Shown: in pieces, positions 27,401 through 34,778 of the stretch
How the letters are laid out: each line of letters opens with the position of its first letter
How positions within the stretch are numbered: the stretch's first letter is position 1
Source: Arthrobacter sp. C9C5
Lineage (GTDB): Bacteria > Actinomycetota > Actinomycetes > Actinomycetales > Micrococcaceae
NCBI RefSeq assembly: GCF_013359735.1
Contig: NZ_JABFMX010000011.1
Coordinates: 1 to 64,000 of the forward strand
Reading direction: 5' to 3'
DNA length: 64,000 bases
Made by a program: the position numbers and the translations under genes
The notes under the pieces: model-generated
The model's database searches: none
The model's input: only the letters and a program-made list of their open reading frames with translations
What the model was told of the DNA's origin: nothing

Positions 27401-27454
27401 GTTAAGATCACGAAACAAAAGGGAAACTGAAGCGAAACTGCCGGTCCCTACGCT
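27401..27454 (+). promoter_or_regulatory. 11-bp-phased activator array and -10 of nirB
   Basis: GTTAA (27401-27405), then three GAAAC boxes (27412-27416, 27423-27427, 27434-27438), each 11 bp apart, then 10 nt and TACGCT (27449-27454). This is the clearest GlnR-like site in the window. It is separated from the nirD array by 40 bp. Confidence 0.7.
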
Positions 27455-27472
27455 GAACGGACCAGCCGATCG

Positions 27473-27559
27473 ATGCTGCTGACAGCACGGGTCGATCGAA
27501 GCAGCTGGATCGAACCGTTGCAGAGCACCGCCTGCGGCCCAACGAAAGGCCACCCGTGA
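27473..27559 (+). CDS. Candidate 28-residue leader peptide coupled to nirB
   Basis: An ATG lies about 12 nt after the predicted nirB transcript start and opens 28 codons (MLLTARVDRS...TKGHP). The TGA (27557-27559) overlaps the nirB GTG as GTGA. No Shine-Dalgarno precedes the ATG. Such an overlap could couple nirB translation to the leader. The short 'LLT-R-VD--S' pattern is loosely reminiscent of actinobacterial putative leader peptides before sulphur genes; that likeness is weak. Confidence 0.35.
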   Translation: MLLTARVDRSSWIEPLQSTACGPTKGHP

Positions 27560-30294
27560 CCGGACAGACCGCCAGCCCCGAAAACGAACGCTCCCGGACG
27601 GAATCCCGGCAGACCCCGCGCCGGGTCGTCGTCGCCGGCGGCGGACCCGCCGCGCACCGCTTCGCCGATGCCATGCACGCCCGCGGCCTTGACGGCTGGC
27701 AGGTCACCGTCCTCACCGAGGAAGCGCACCTGCCCTACGACCGCGTCGCGCTCAGCAAGGCGCTCACCGACGCCGATGTGGACCTCACGCTGGGAAGCGC
27801 GTCAATGTGGGACCACGACGCCCTCACGCTCAGGACCGGCGAGCGCGTCACCGGCATCGACACCGCCGCCAAAACCGTGGAAACCGCCGCGGGCACCGTC
27901 TACCCGTACGACGAACTGGTCGTCGCGACCGGCTCGGACGCGGCCCGCCTGCCCATCCCCGGCGCCGAACTCACCCACGTCTACCGCACCCTCGAGGACG
28001 TCCGGGCCATCAACCAGGCGATCGCGGAACTCACCGCGAAGCTGGGCCGCAAGGTCAACGCCGTCACGATCGGCGGCGGCCTGCTGGGCCTCGAATCCGC
28101 GGCCGGGACGGAACAACTCGGCGCCGTCCCGATCGTCATCAACGGCTCACCCTGGCTGATGAACACCCAGCTGGACGAGGGCGCCGGGCAGGCGCTGGGC
28201 CGGCTGATCGAGGCCAAGGGCTTCACCGTCCACGGCGGGGTCTTTCCCGCCGAGGTCCTCTCCGACGACGACGGCCAGGTCACCGGCGTGCTGATGGCCG
28301 ACGGCCGGACCGTTGAGGCCGACATCGTGATCGTCGCGATCGGCGTGCGGCCCCGCGACGAACTGTTCCGGGCCGCGAACGGCCCGGACGGGCAGAGCGG
28401 CGTGCAGCAGTTCGAGCTCGGCCCGCGCGGTGGCGTCGTGATCTCCGATGACTGCTCCACGCAGGTGCCCGGCGTCTGGGCGATCGGCGAGGTAGCCAAC
28501 TTCGGCGGCATGTGCCTGGGCCTGGTGGCCCCTGCCAACACCATGGCGGAGATCGTCGCGGACCGGCTGCACGGCGGCGGAGCGACCTTCCCGGGCTTCG
28601 ATACCGCCACCAAACTCAAGCTCTCCGGCGTCGACGTCGCGAGCTTCGGCGACGCCTTCGCCAAGACCGAGCACGCGCTTGAAATCGTCTACGCGGACCC
28701 GGCCCGCGGGGTCTACCAGAAGATTGTCACCACCGACGACGCCAAGACCCTGCTGGGCGGCATCTTCGTCGGCGACGCGACCCCGTACACCTCGCTGCGC
28801 CCCATGCTCGGCCGCGAACTGGCCGCCGAACCCGGCGCCTACCTCACCGCGGCCGGCGGCGGCGAGGCCCCGGAGACAGAGCTCCCGGACGACGCCATCC
28901 TGTGCTCCTGCAACAACGTGGCCGCCGGCGCCATCCGCGACGCGGTCAACGGCTGCGGGGCTTGTGAGGGCAACGCCCCGGTCCAGGACCTCGGTGAACT
29001 CAAGGGCTGCACCCGCGCCGGCACCCAGTGCGGCTCCTGCGTGCCGATGCTGAAGAAGCTGCTCGAAGGCGAACTGGCCAAGTCCGGCGTCGCCGTCTCC
29101 AAGGCCCTCTGCGAACACTTCGAACTCTCCCGGCAGGAACTCTTCGACGCCATCAAGGTCCTGGAACTGGCCTCCTTCGAGGACATCCTGGCCCGCTACG
29201 GCACCGGCACCGGCTGCGACATCTGCAAGCCCACCATCGCCAACATCCTCGCCAGCCAGCACAGCGCCTACGTGCTCGACGCCGGCCGCGGGACCCTGCA
29301 GGACACCAACGACCGCGCCCTCGCCAACATGCAAAAGGACGGCAGCTACTCGGTGGTCCCCCGGATCGCGGGCGGCGAGATCACCCCGAAGAAGCTCGGC
29401 GTGATCGCCGCCGTGGCCGAAAAGTACGGCCTGTACACCAAGATCACCGGCGGCCAGCGGATCGACATGTTCGGCGCCCGGCTGGAACAGCTCCCGGACA
29501 TCTGGAAGGAACTCGTGGACGCCGGTTTCGAGTCCGGCCAGGCCTACGGCAAGTCGCTGCGCACCGTGAAGTCCTGCGTCGGGTCCACCTGGTGCCGCTT
29601 CGGCGTCCAGGACGCCGTCGCCCTCGCGATCACGCTGGAGTTGCGCTACCGCGGACTGCGCAGCCCGCACAAGCTGAAGATGGGCGTCTCCGGCTGCGCC
29701 CGCGAATGCGCCGAGGCCCGCGGCAAGGACGTCGGCGTGATCGCCACGGACAAGGGCTGGAACCTCTACGTCGGCGGCAATGGCGGCTTCCAGCCGGCCC
29801 ACGCCCAGCTCCTCGCGCAGGACCTGGACGAGGAGACCCTGCTGAAGTACATCGACCGCTACCTGATGTACTACATCCGCACCGCGGACCGGCTGCAGCG
29901 CACCGCGCGCTGGCAGGAGGAGCTCGACGGCGGCCTGAAGCACGTCGAGGACGTGGTGGTGCACGACTCGCTCGGCATCGCCGCGGACCTCGAGGCGGCC
30001 ATGGCCAAGCATGTGGACACCTACCAGGACGAGTGGGCCGAGACGCTCAAGGACCCCGAACGCCTGCGCCGCTTCCGCTCCTTCGTCAACGCCCCGGACC
30101 AAAAGGACGACTCGATCTCCTTTGTCCCGGAGCGCGGCCAGATGCGCCCCGCCACGGCCGAGGAAAAGGCGCTGGCCGGCCAGCAGCCGGTGCTGATCGC
30201 CGCCAGCATCCCGGTCCGTTCCGCCGACGCCGACGCCAGCCCCGCAACGGCCAGCCCGGCCGTCTCTTCTGCTCCTACCGAAAGCCAGGCCTAA
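27556..30294 (+). CDS. nirB: Nitrite reductase [NAD(P)H] large subunit
   Basis: This 912-residue sirohaem enzyme reduces nitrite to ammonium. It starts at GTG 27556 (AAAGG upstream). Domain order: FAD/NAD(P)H module at about 20-420 (VVVAGGGPAAHRFADAM, ATGSDA, TIGGGLLGLESA, VWAIGEVANFGG); BFD-like [2Fe-2S] domain at about 450-515 (LCSCNNV... GTQCGSC); further Cys pair GTGCDICKP near 555; two ferredoxin-like half domains; and the sirohaem/[4Fe-4S] site SCVGSTWCRFG and MGVSGCARECAEARGKD at about 674-722. The BFD loop carries an extra GCGACEGN stretch with two more cysteines. It heads nirB-cobA-nnaR, with cobA starting 1 nt after its stop. Confidence 0.95.
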   Translation: MTGQTASPENERSRTESRQTPRRVVVAGGGPAAHRFADAMHARGLDGWQVTVLTEEAHLPYDRVALSKALTDADVDLTLGSASMWDHDALTLRTGERVTGIDTAAKTVETAAGTVYPYDELVVATGSDAARLPIPGAELTHVYRTLEDVRAINQAIAELTAKLGRKVNAVTIGGGLLGLESAAGTEQLGAVPIVINGSPWLMNTQLDEGAGQALGRLIEAKGFTVHGGVFPAEVLSDDDGQVTGVLMADGRTVEADIVIVAIGVRPRDELFRAANGPDGQSGVQQFELGPRGGVVISDDCSTQVPGVWAIGEVANFGGMCLGLVAPANTMAEIVADRLHGGGATFPGFDTATKLKLSGVDVASFGDAFAKTEHALEIVYADPARGVYQKIVTTDDAKTLLGGIFVGDATPYTSLRPMLGRELAAEPGAYLTAAGGGEAPETELPDDAILCSCNNVAAGAIRDAVNGCGACEGNAPVQDLGELKGCTRAGTQCGSCVPMLKKLLEGELAKSGVAVSKALCEHFELSRQELFDAIKVLELASFEDILARYGTGTGCDICKPTIANILASQHSAYVLDAGRGTLQDTNDRALANMQKDGSYSVVPRIAGGEITPKKLGVIAAVAEKYGLYTKITGGQRIDMFGARLEQLPDIWKELVDAGFESGQAYGKSLRTVKSCVGSTWCRFGVQDAVALAITLELRYRGLRSPHKLKMGVSGCARECAEARGKDVGVIATDKGWNLYVGGNGGFQPAHAQLLAQDLDEETLLKYIDRYLMYYIRTADRLQRTARWQEELDGGLKHVEDVVVHDSLGIAADLEAAMAKHVDTYQDEWAETLKDPERLRRFRSFVNAPDQKDDSISFVPERGQMRPATAEEKALAGQQPVLIAASIPVRSADADASPATASPAVSSAPTESQA

Positions 30295-30295
30295 C

Positions 30296-31330
30296 ATGCA
30301 GCTCAGCATCGATCTCAGCGGCCGCGAAGTCCTCGTCACCGGCTCGGATACCGCCGCGCGCCAGGCCGTCCAGCGCTACCGGGCGGCCGGGGCCGTGGTG
30401 TCCCGGCTCAGCAGCCCCGACGGCGGAGCCCACGACGGCCCACTGCCGGAGCGGCCCTTCCTGGTCGCCGCGGTCGACGATGGCCAGCCGGGCTGGGCGT
30501 CCCTGCTGGAGCGCTGCCGCGAGACGGGCATCCCGGTCGCGGCAGAGCCCGCCGCCGGCCCCGCCGGCCATGTCACCCTGGTGGGCGGCGGACCCGGGAC
30601 CCCTGACTTGCTGACCGTGGCGGCCGTCAAGGCGCTGCGGGACGCCGACGTCGTGTTCTATGACCGCCTCGCCCCCTACCAGGAACTGCCCGCCCTGACG
30701 ACGGCGGAGCTTGTGGATGTGGGCAAGCGGCCCGGCCACCACCCCGTCAGCCAGGCCGGCATCGAGGAGCTCATGGTCGACGCAGCCCTGGCCGGGAAGA
30801 ACGTGGTCCGGCTCAAGGGCGGTGACCCGTATGTCTTCGGCCGGGGCGGCGAGGAAGTGGCCGCCTGCGTGAAGGCCGGCGTGCCCGTGCGCGTGATCTC
30901 CGGGGTCACCAGTGCCATCTCCGTCCCCGCCGCGGCCGGGATCCCGGTCACGCACCGCGAGGTCAGCCACATGTTCACCGTGGTTTCCGGCCACGCCCCG
31001 CTGACCGAGAAGGAACACACGCACTTGGCCGGGCTGGGCGGCACCATCGTGGTGCTGATGGGCATCGGCACCCTCCACCAGCTGGCCGCGGGACTGCGGC
31101 GCGCCGGGATGCGCGCGGACATGCCGATGGCCGTCGTCGAACGCGGCTACCGCCCGGGCCAGCGGACCACCATCGCGGAGCTGGGCAGCATTACGACGGC
31201 GGCCGCGGACTGCAGCAACCCCGCCGTGCTGGTGATCGGCGAGGTGGTGAGGGTGGCCGAGGCCAACCGCGGCTGCGCCGAAGCTGAAGCCGAACTGGAC
31301 CGCCTCGCCGCGTCCCTGATGGGAGCGTGA
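30296..31330 (+). CDS. cobA: Uroporphyrinogen-III C-methyltransferase
   Basis: This 344-residue protein methylates uroporphyrinogen III twice with S-adenosylmethionine to give precorrin-2, the precursor of sirohaem needed by NirB. The methyltransferase domain (about 95-335) has VTLVGGGPGTPDLLTVAAVKALRDADVVFYDRL, VGKRPGHHPVSQ, VVRLKGGDPYVFGRGGEE and VISGVTSAISVPAAAGIPVTHRE. The N-terminal about 90 residues look like a shortened remnant of the sirohaem synthase (CysG/Met8) dehydrogenase-ferrochelatase domain without its full length, so oxidation and iron insertion are probably done elsewhere. It is co-transcribed with nirB, and its stop overlaps the next start (GTGA). Confidence 0.92.
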   Translation: MQLSIDLSGREVLVTGSDTAARQAVQRYRAAGAVVSRLSSPDGGAHDGPLPERPFLVAAVDDGQPGWASLLERCRETGIPVAAEPAAGPAGHVTLVGGGPGTPDLLTVAAVKALRDADVVFYDRLAPYQELPALTTAELVDVGKRPGHHPVSQAGIEELMVDAALAGKNVVRLKGGDPYVFGRGGEEVAACVKAGVPVRVISGVTSAISVPAAAGIPVTHREVSHMFTVVSGHAPLTEKEHTHLAGLGGTIVVLMGIGTLHQLAAGLRRAGMRADMPMAVVERGYRPGQRTTIAELGSITTAAADCSNPAVLVIGEVVRVAEANRGCAEAEAELDRLAASLMGA

Positions 31331-32529
31331 GCGCCGTGAGCGCGCTGGAAGCCATCGCCGCCGCCGGCACGGGAGCCCATGCCGCCGGAGCGCCCTCGCC
31401 CGGTGCACCCGCCGCGGACGAGGCGCCGGAGAAGGCTGAGCTGCCGCTGGAGGGCTTCCGGATCGGGGTCACCTCGCACCGCCGGTCCCAGGACCTGATC
31501 GAGGCCCTGGAACGGCGCGGCGCCGAGGTGCTGCACGCCCCGGCGCTGAAGATCGCCCCGGTCCAGGAGGACCTGCGGCTGATCGAGGACACCCGCGCCA
31601 TCATCGAGGCCCAGCCGGAGCTCTGCATCGCCACCACCGCCTACGGAATGCGCCGCTGGTGCGAGGCGGCGGACACCTTCGGCATCGGCGAACAACTGCT
31701 GGAAACCCTCGGCGCCACCCGGATGTTCGTCCGCGGTCCCAAGGCCCGCGGCGCCGTCCGCGCGGCCGGGCTGGCCGACGTCGGGATCAGCAGCGACGAG
31801 ACCACTTCCACCCTGGTGGACATGCTGCTGGCCGAGGGGGTGCGCGGTAAGACCGTCGCCGTGCAGCTGCACGGCTACACCGACGTGCGCCAGCTGGAGC
31901 GCCTCCGGATGTCCGGCGCCAAGGTCATGACGGTCACCCCGTACCGCTGGGTCAAGCCCGACGGCGCGGACCGGCTGCCGAAACTGATCGAGGCGGCCTG
32001 CGCCGGCAACCTGGACGTGCTGACCTTCACGAGCGCCCCCGCCGTCGACGCGCTGTGGAGCACCGCGCACGAGATGGGCCTCTACAAACAGCTCGTCGAG
32101 AGCCTGAAGACCACGGCGGCCACCGCCGTCGTCGGGCCCATCACCGCCCAGCCGCTGCTCGACGCCGGGGTGCAGCCGCTCATCCCGGAACGCTTCCGGA
32201 TGGGCGCCCTGATCCGGCTGGTCGTGGAGCACCTGGCCCTGAACCATGTACGGCGGCTGGATACCGCCTCGGGCGCGGTGGAGCTGCGCGGCAGGTCGCT
32301 GCGGATCGACGGCGAGGCCGTGGAGCTGGCACCGGCGCCGCTCTTGTTGCTGCGGGCGCTGCTGGGGGCCGGTGGGGCCGTGCTGTCCCGCGAGGCGCTC
32401 TCCGACCTGCTGGAGCTGCGCGGATCGGTCCACGCCCTGGACATGACCGTCAGCCGGCTCCGCTCCGCGTTGCCGGACGGCAGCCTGGTGGAGACGGTGG
32501 TCAAGCGCGGCTACCGGATCCGGGTGTGA
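31327..32529 (+). CDS. nnaR: HemD-like/OmpR-type DNA-binding fusion regulator, NnaR-like
   Basis: This protein has 400 residues if started at GTG 31327 (GTGA overlap with cobA); GTG 31336 is an alternative. After an Ala/Pro-rich leader, residues about 42-300 match uroporphyrinogen-III synthase (GFRIGVTSHRRSQDLIEALERRGAEVLHAPALKI... TFTSAPAVDALWSTAHE). Residues about 310-400 form an OmpR/PhoB-type winged helix: LRIDGEAVELAPAPLLLLRALLGAGGAVLSREALSDLLELRGSVHALDMTVSRLRSALPDGSLVETVVKRGYRIRV. This is the architecture of NnaR, the nitrate/nitrite assimilation regulator described in Streptomyces and Mycobacterium smegmatis, which works with GlnR. It probably binds the phased arrays in this window. 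Residual HemD activity cannot be excluded. Confidence 0.85.
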   Translation: MSAVSALEAIAAAGTGAHAAGAPSPGAPAADEAPEKAELPLEGFRIGVTSHRRSQDLIEALERRGAEVLHAPALKIAPVQEDLRLIEDTRAIIEAQPELCIATTAYGMRRWCEAADTFGIGEQLLETLGATRMFVRGPKARGAVRAAGLADVGISSDETTSTLVDMLLAEGVRGKTVAVQLHGYTDVRQLERLRMSGAKVMTVTPYRWVKPDGADRLPKLIEAACAGNLDVLTFTSAPAVDALWSTAHEMGLYKQLVESLKTTAATAVVGPITAQPLLDAGVQPLIPERFRMGALIRLVVEHLALNHVRRLDTASGAVELRGRSLRIDGEAVELAPAPLLLLRALLGAGGAVLSREALSDLLELRGSVHALDMTVSRLRSALPDGSLVETVVKRGYRIRV

Positions 32530-32547
32530 CCCACGGCATTACCAGCT

Positions 32548-32623
32548 GGTAACAACTGGCGAACGAACCGCGAAAATACTGCAACACCGCGGAAACCTCC
32601 GTGAAAAGCCGGCCCCCTACGCT
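32548..32623 (+). promoter_or_regulatory. Six-box 11-bp-phased array and -10 of the NirB-like flavoprotein
   Basis: 5-mers recur every 11 bp: GGTAA 32548, GCGAA 32559, GCGAA 32570, GCAAC 32581, GAAAC 32592, GAAAA 32603-32607. After 10 nt comes TACGCT (32618-32623), identical to the nirB -10. The flanking CCCTACGCTG is also shared with nirB (there preceded by GGT). It is the longest array of the four. Confidence 0.6.
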
Positions 32624-32677
32624 GGGAAACATCAAGAACACGGGCCACATCCGGCCCACCAGCGAAAGGGCCAGCAC

Positions 32678-33553
32678 ATGTCCGTTACGGAAGCGTCCGC
32701 CATCTCCACCGTGTCCGCCACCTCCCAGACCCGGCCGCGGATCGTCGTCGCCGGGGCCGGCCCGGCCGCTCAGGCGCTGGTCCGCCAGCTCACTCGCACC
32801 CCTTTCGCCGGCGGCATCACTGTGCTCAGCAACCGCGATGATGCCCCGGAGGAGCTGCTGGACCTCGCCGCCCTGCCCCAGGTCTCGGTCCGCTTCGGGC
32901 AGCCGGCCAGCTTCATCGACGCGGCGGAGCGACGGGTGACCACCGCGGACGGCCTCGAGTTCAGCTACGACCAGCTGGTGATCGCCACCGGTTCGACGCC
33001 GGCCCTGGCGCCGATCGAGGGTGCGGGCCGCTGCCTCAGCTACTCCACGATCGATGACGCCACCCGCCTCGGCGACGCCGTCAAGGACGTCACCCGGGTC
33101 CTGGGCCGCAGGCCGCTGGGCATCCTGGTGGGCACAGGCACCGCCGCGGGCCAGGCCGAGGCGGTGCTCCGGGCGCGCGGGGTCCGGCCCGTCCGCACCA
33201 CGCTGCGCCCGTCCGCCGTCGTCCCCACCCTCGCCGGCTCCGCGCTGCCCGCCGCCGGGATCGTGTTCGACGACGGCTCCAGCATGAGCGGCGACCTCGT
33301 GGTCCTCGCCGAAGAGCGCGTTTCCCGCGACAGCCTCGCCCGCACCGCCGGCCTGGCCACCGCGGCACAGGGCGGGATCGTGGTGGGCACGGACTACCGC
33401 ACCTCGGTGCCGGGGATCTGGGCCATCGGCGACGCGGCGGCCTACGACGGCGTACGGCTGGGCCTGCTGGTTGCCGCCGGTTCCGCCGCCGGCGTCTGCG
33501 CTGCGGCGCTGCTTCAGGCATCCCTCTCGGAGCCCCTCGCGCAGGCGGCGTAG
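32678..33553 (+). CDS. Short NirB-like FAD-dependent oxidoreductase, uncharacterised
   Basis: This 291-residue protein starts at ATG 32678 with GAAAGG about 10 nt upstream. It parallels the NirB flavin module: RIVVAGAGPAAQALVRQL (FAD loop, 26-31), VIATGSTPAL (102-108), and GIWAIGDAAAYDGVRLGLLVAAGSAAGV (246-273). It is about 110 residues shorter than a full FAD/NAD(P)H module. The second Rossmann loop is degenerate: GTGTAAGQAE at 152-161 lacks the third glycine. The middle NAD(P)H domain is reduced. No cysteine pair or cluster site is present. It may still bind FAD but is unlikely to be an ordinary NAD(P)H reductase. Its phased promoter marks it as a nitrogen-regulon member. Confidence 0.75.
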   Translation: MSVTEASAISTVSATSQTRPRIVVAGAGPAAQALVRQLTRTPFAGGITVLSNRDDAPEELLDLAALPQVSVRFGQPASFIDAAERRVTTADGLEFSYDQLVIATGSTPALAPIEGAGRCLSYSTIDDATRLGDAVKDVTRVLGRRPLGILVGTGTAAGQAEAVLRARGVRPVRTTLRPSAVVPTLAGSALPAAGIVFDDGSSMSGDLVVLAEERVSRDSLARTAGLATAAQGGIVVGTDYRTSVPGIWAIGDAAAYDGVRLGLLVAAGSAAGVCAAALLQASLSEPLAQAA

Positions 33554-33603
33554 GCCCGACGCCGGCCGGTGCTGTTATGGCAAGATGGTGCACTGAGAAG
33601 CCA

Positions 33604-33620
33604 TGACACACGCCGTGTCA
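33604..33620. promoter_or_regulatory. Operator-like palindrome upstream of deoC
   Basis: TGACAC-n5-GTGTCA is a perfect 6-bp-arm palindrome 47 nt before the deoC ATG. It follows AT-containing promoter-like sequence at 33573-33595, a position suited to a repressor such as a DeoR- or GntR-type protein. The regulator is not in this window. Confidence 0.5.
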
Positions 33621-33667
33621 GCACGCCGGGCCGGGCATGAACCAGGTCCGCCAGGAAAGGGACCACC

Positions 33668-34396
33668 ATGAGCAACGAAGCCACCACGGCCGCCGGCGCC
33701 GCCGGCACCGACAACCAGGGCGCCGCGGGCAACATTGCCTCGTACATCGACCACACCCTGCTCAAGCCGGAGGCCAGTGAGGCCGAGGTCCTGAAGGTCT
33801 GCGCCGAGGCGGCCGAGTACCACTTCAAGTCCGTCTGCGTGAACCCCATCTGGGTCAAGACCGTCAAGACCGCACTCAAGGGTTCCGGCGTTCTGACCTG
33901 CTCCGTGATCGGCTTCCCGCTGGGCGCCACACCGAGCGACGTCAAGGCCTTCGAGGCCCGCGGCGCGGTGCTCGACGGCGCCGACGAGATCGACATGGTG
34001 ATCAACATCGCCGCGGCACGCGCCAACGACAAAGGCGCCCTGGTTGATGACATCCGCGCCGTCGCCGAGGCCGTCCACTCCGGCGGCGCCATCCTGAAGG
34101 TCATCATCGAGACCGCACTGCTCGACGACGCCCAGAAGGTCCTCGCCTGCGAGGCCTCCGTCGAGGCCGGCGCGGACTTCGTGAAGACCTCCACCGGATT
34201 CAACGGCGGCGGCGCCACGGCGGAGGACGTCGCCCTGATGCGCCGCACCGTGGGCCCGGGACTCGGCGTCAAGGCCTCGGGCGGCGTGCGTTCCCTCGCC
34301 GACGCTCAGGCTATGATTGCTGCAGGTGCAACACGTATTGGCGCCAGCTCCGGCATCGCGATCGTCAAGGGCGAACAGGGTTCGTCCGCGTACTGA
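33668..34396 (+). CDS. deoC: Deoxyribose-phosphate aldolase
   Basis: This 242-residue enzyme cleaves 2-deoxyribose-5-phosphate to glyceraldehyde-3-phosphate and acetaldehyde. Motifs: [49 protein letters not shown], the Schiff-base lysine in [15 protein letters not shown] at about residue 170, and the second lysine in [11 protein letters not shown] near 202. The start is at ATG 33668 with AGGAAAGG upstream. The Ala/Thr-rich first 20 residues are an extension over the E. coli-type start. It completes nucleoside catabolism with punA and possibly the mutase. Confidence 0.95.
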   Translation: MSNEATTAAGAAGTDNQGAAGNIASYIDHTLLKPEASEAEVLKVCAEAAEYHFKSVCVNPIWVKTVKTALKGSGVLTCSVIGFPLGATPSDVKAFEARGAVLDGADEIDMVINIAAARANDKGALVDDIRAVAEAVHSGGAILKVIIETALLDDAQKVLACEASVEAGADFVKTSTGFNGGGATAEDVALMRRTVGPGLGVKASGGVRSLADAQAMIAAGATRIGASSGIAIVKGEQGSSAY

Positions 34397-34460
34397 CCGC
34401 GCACCGGTCACAGCCCCTGCCGCCACAGTTTTTGAGCCCTGAGGGGCCGAGGAGGAACGA

Positions 34461-34685
34461 ATGTCCAGCAACACCACCAAGACCCAGCGCGGCGAAAACA
34501 GCCTGGCATCCAGCGTCGTGCTGTTTGTCCTGATGATGGCCCTGTTCTTCGGCGCCCTGTATTCGCTGTCCTTCCTCAGCCTGGGCAACCCCTGGCCGAT
34601 GGCCGCCTGCCTCATCCTGTTCGCCCTGGCGTTCTGGATCCCGCAGACCATCACAGGCCGCTCCGACTCCGCAGGCGAGAGCTAA
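34461..34685 (+). CDS. Small two-TM membrane protein
   Basis: This 74-residue protein starts at ATG 34461 with GAGGAGG about 8 nt upstream. Two hydrophobic helices (about 17-40 and 46-63) flank a GNPWPM turn, and the C-terminus is hydrophilic. It sits 64 nt behind deoC and ends before a strong terminator, so it probably shares the deoC transcript. Its function is unknown; it is of a type often annotated only as hypothetical in Arthrobacter relatives. Confidence 0.72.
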   Translation: MSSNTTKTQRGENSLASSVVLFVLMMALFFGALYSLSFLSLGNPWPMAACLILFALAFWIPQTITGRSDSAGES

Positions 34686-34695
34686 ACGCGTCTCT

Positions 34696-34727
34696 AACTG
34701 AAGCCCCGGTTTTCCGGGGCTTCAGTT
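34696..34727 (+). terminator. Rho-independent terminator after deoC and the small membrane gene
   Basis: A perfect 14-bp stem, AACTGAAGCCCCGG at 34696-34709 and its complement at 34714-34727, with a TTTT loop, is followed by GTTTAAG. It starts 11 nt past the stop of the small membrane gene. Confidence 0.85.
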
Positions 34728-34778
34728 GTTTAAGCGGCGGATCCGGAAAAGCGCGGCGGGTCGCTCCGCCGTCGGCCT

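Noticed and set aside
27401..27438. Repeated GAAAC boxes as a simple tandem repeat
   Set aside because: The 6-bp spacers differ while the 5-mers and 11-bp phase are kept, and the same layout is found at three other nitrogen promoters, so a binding array is the better reading.
28147..30339. 730-residue minus-strand open frame opposite nirB
   Set aside because: It has no recognisable domains and is antisense to nirB, whose catalytic motifs are intact.
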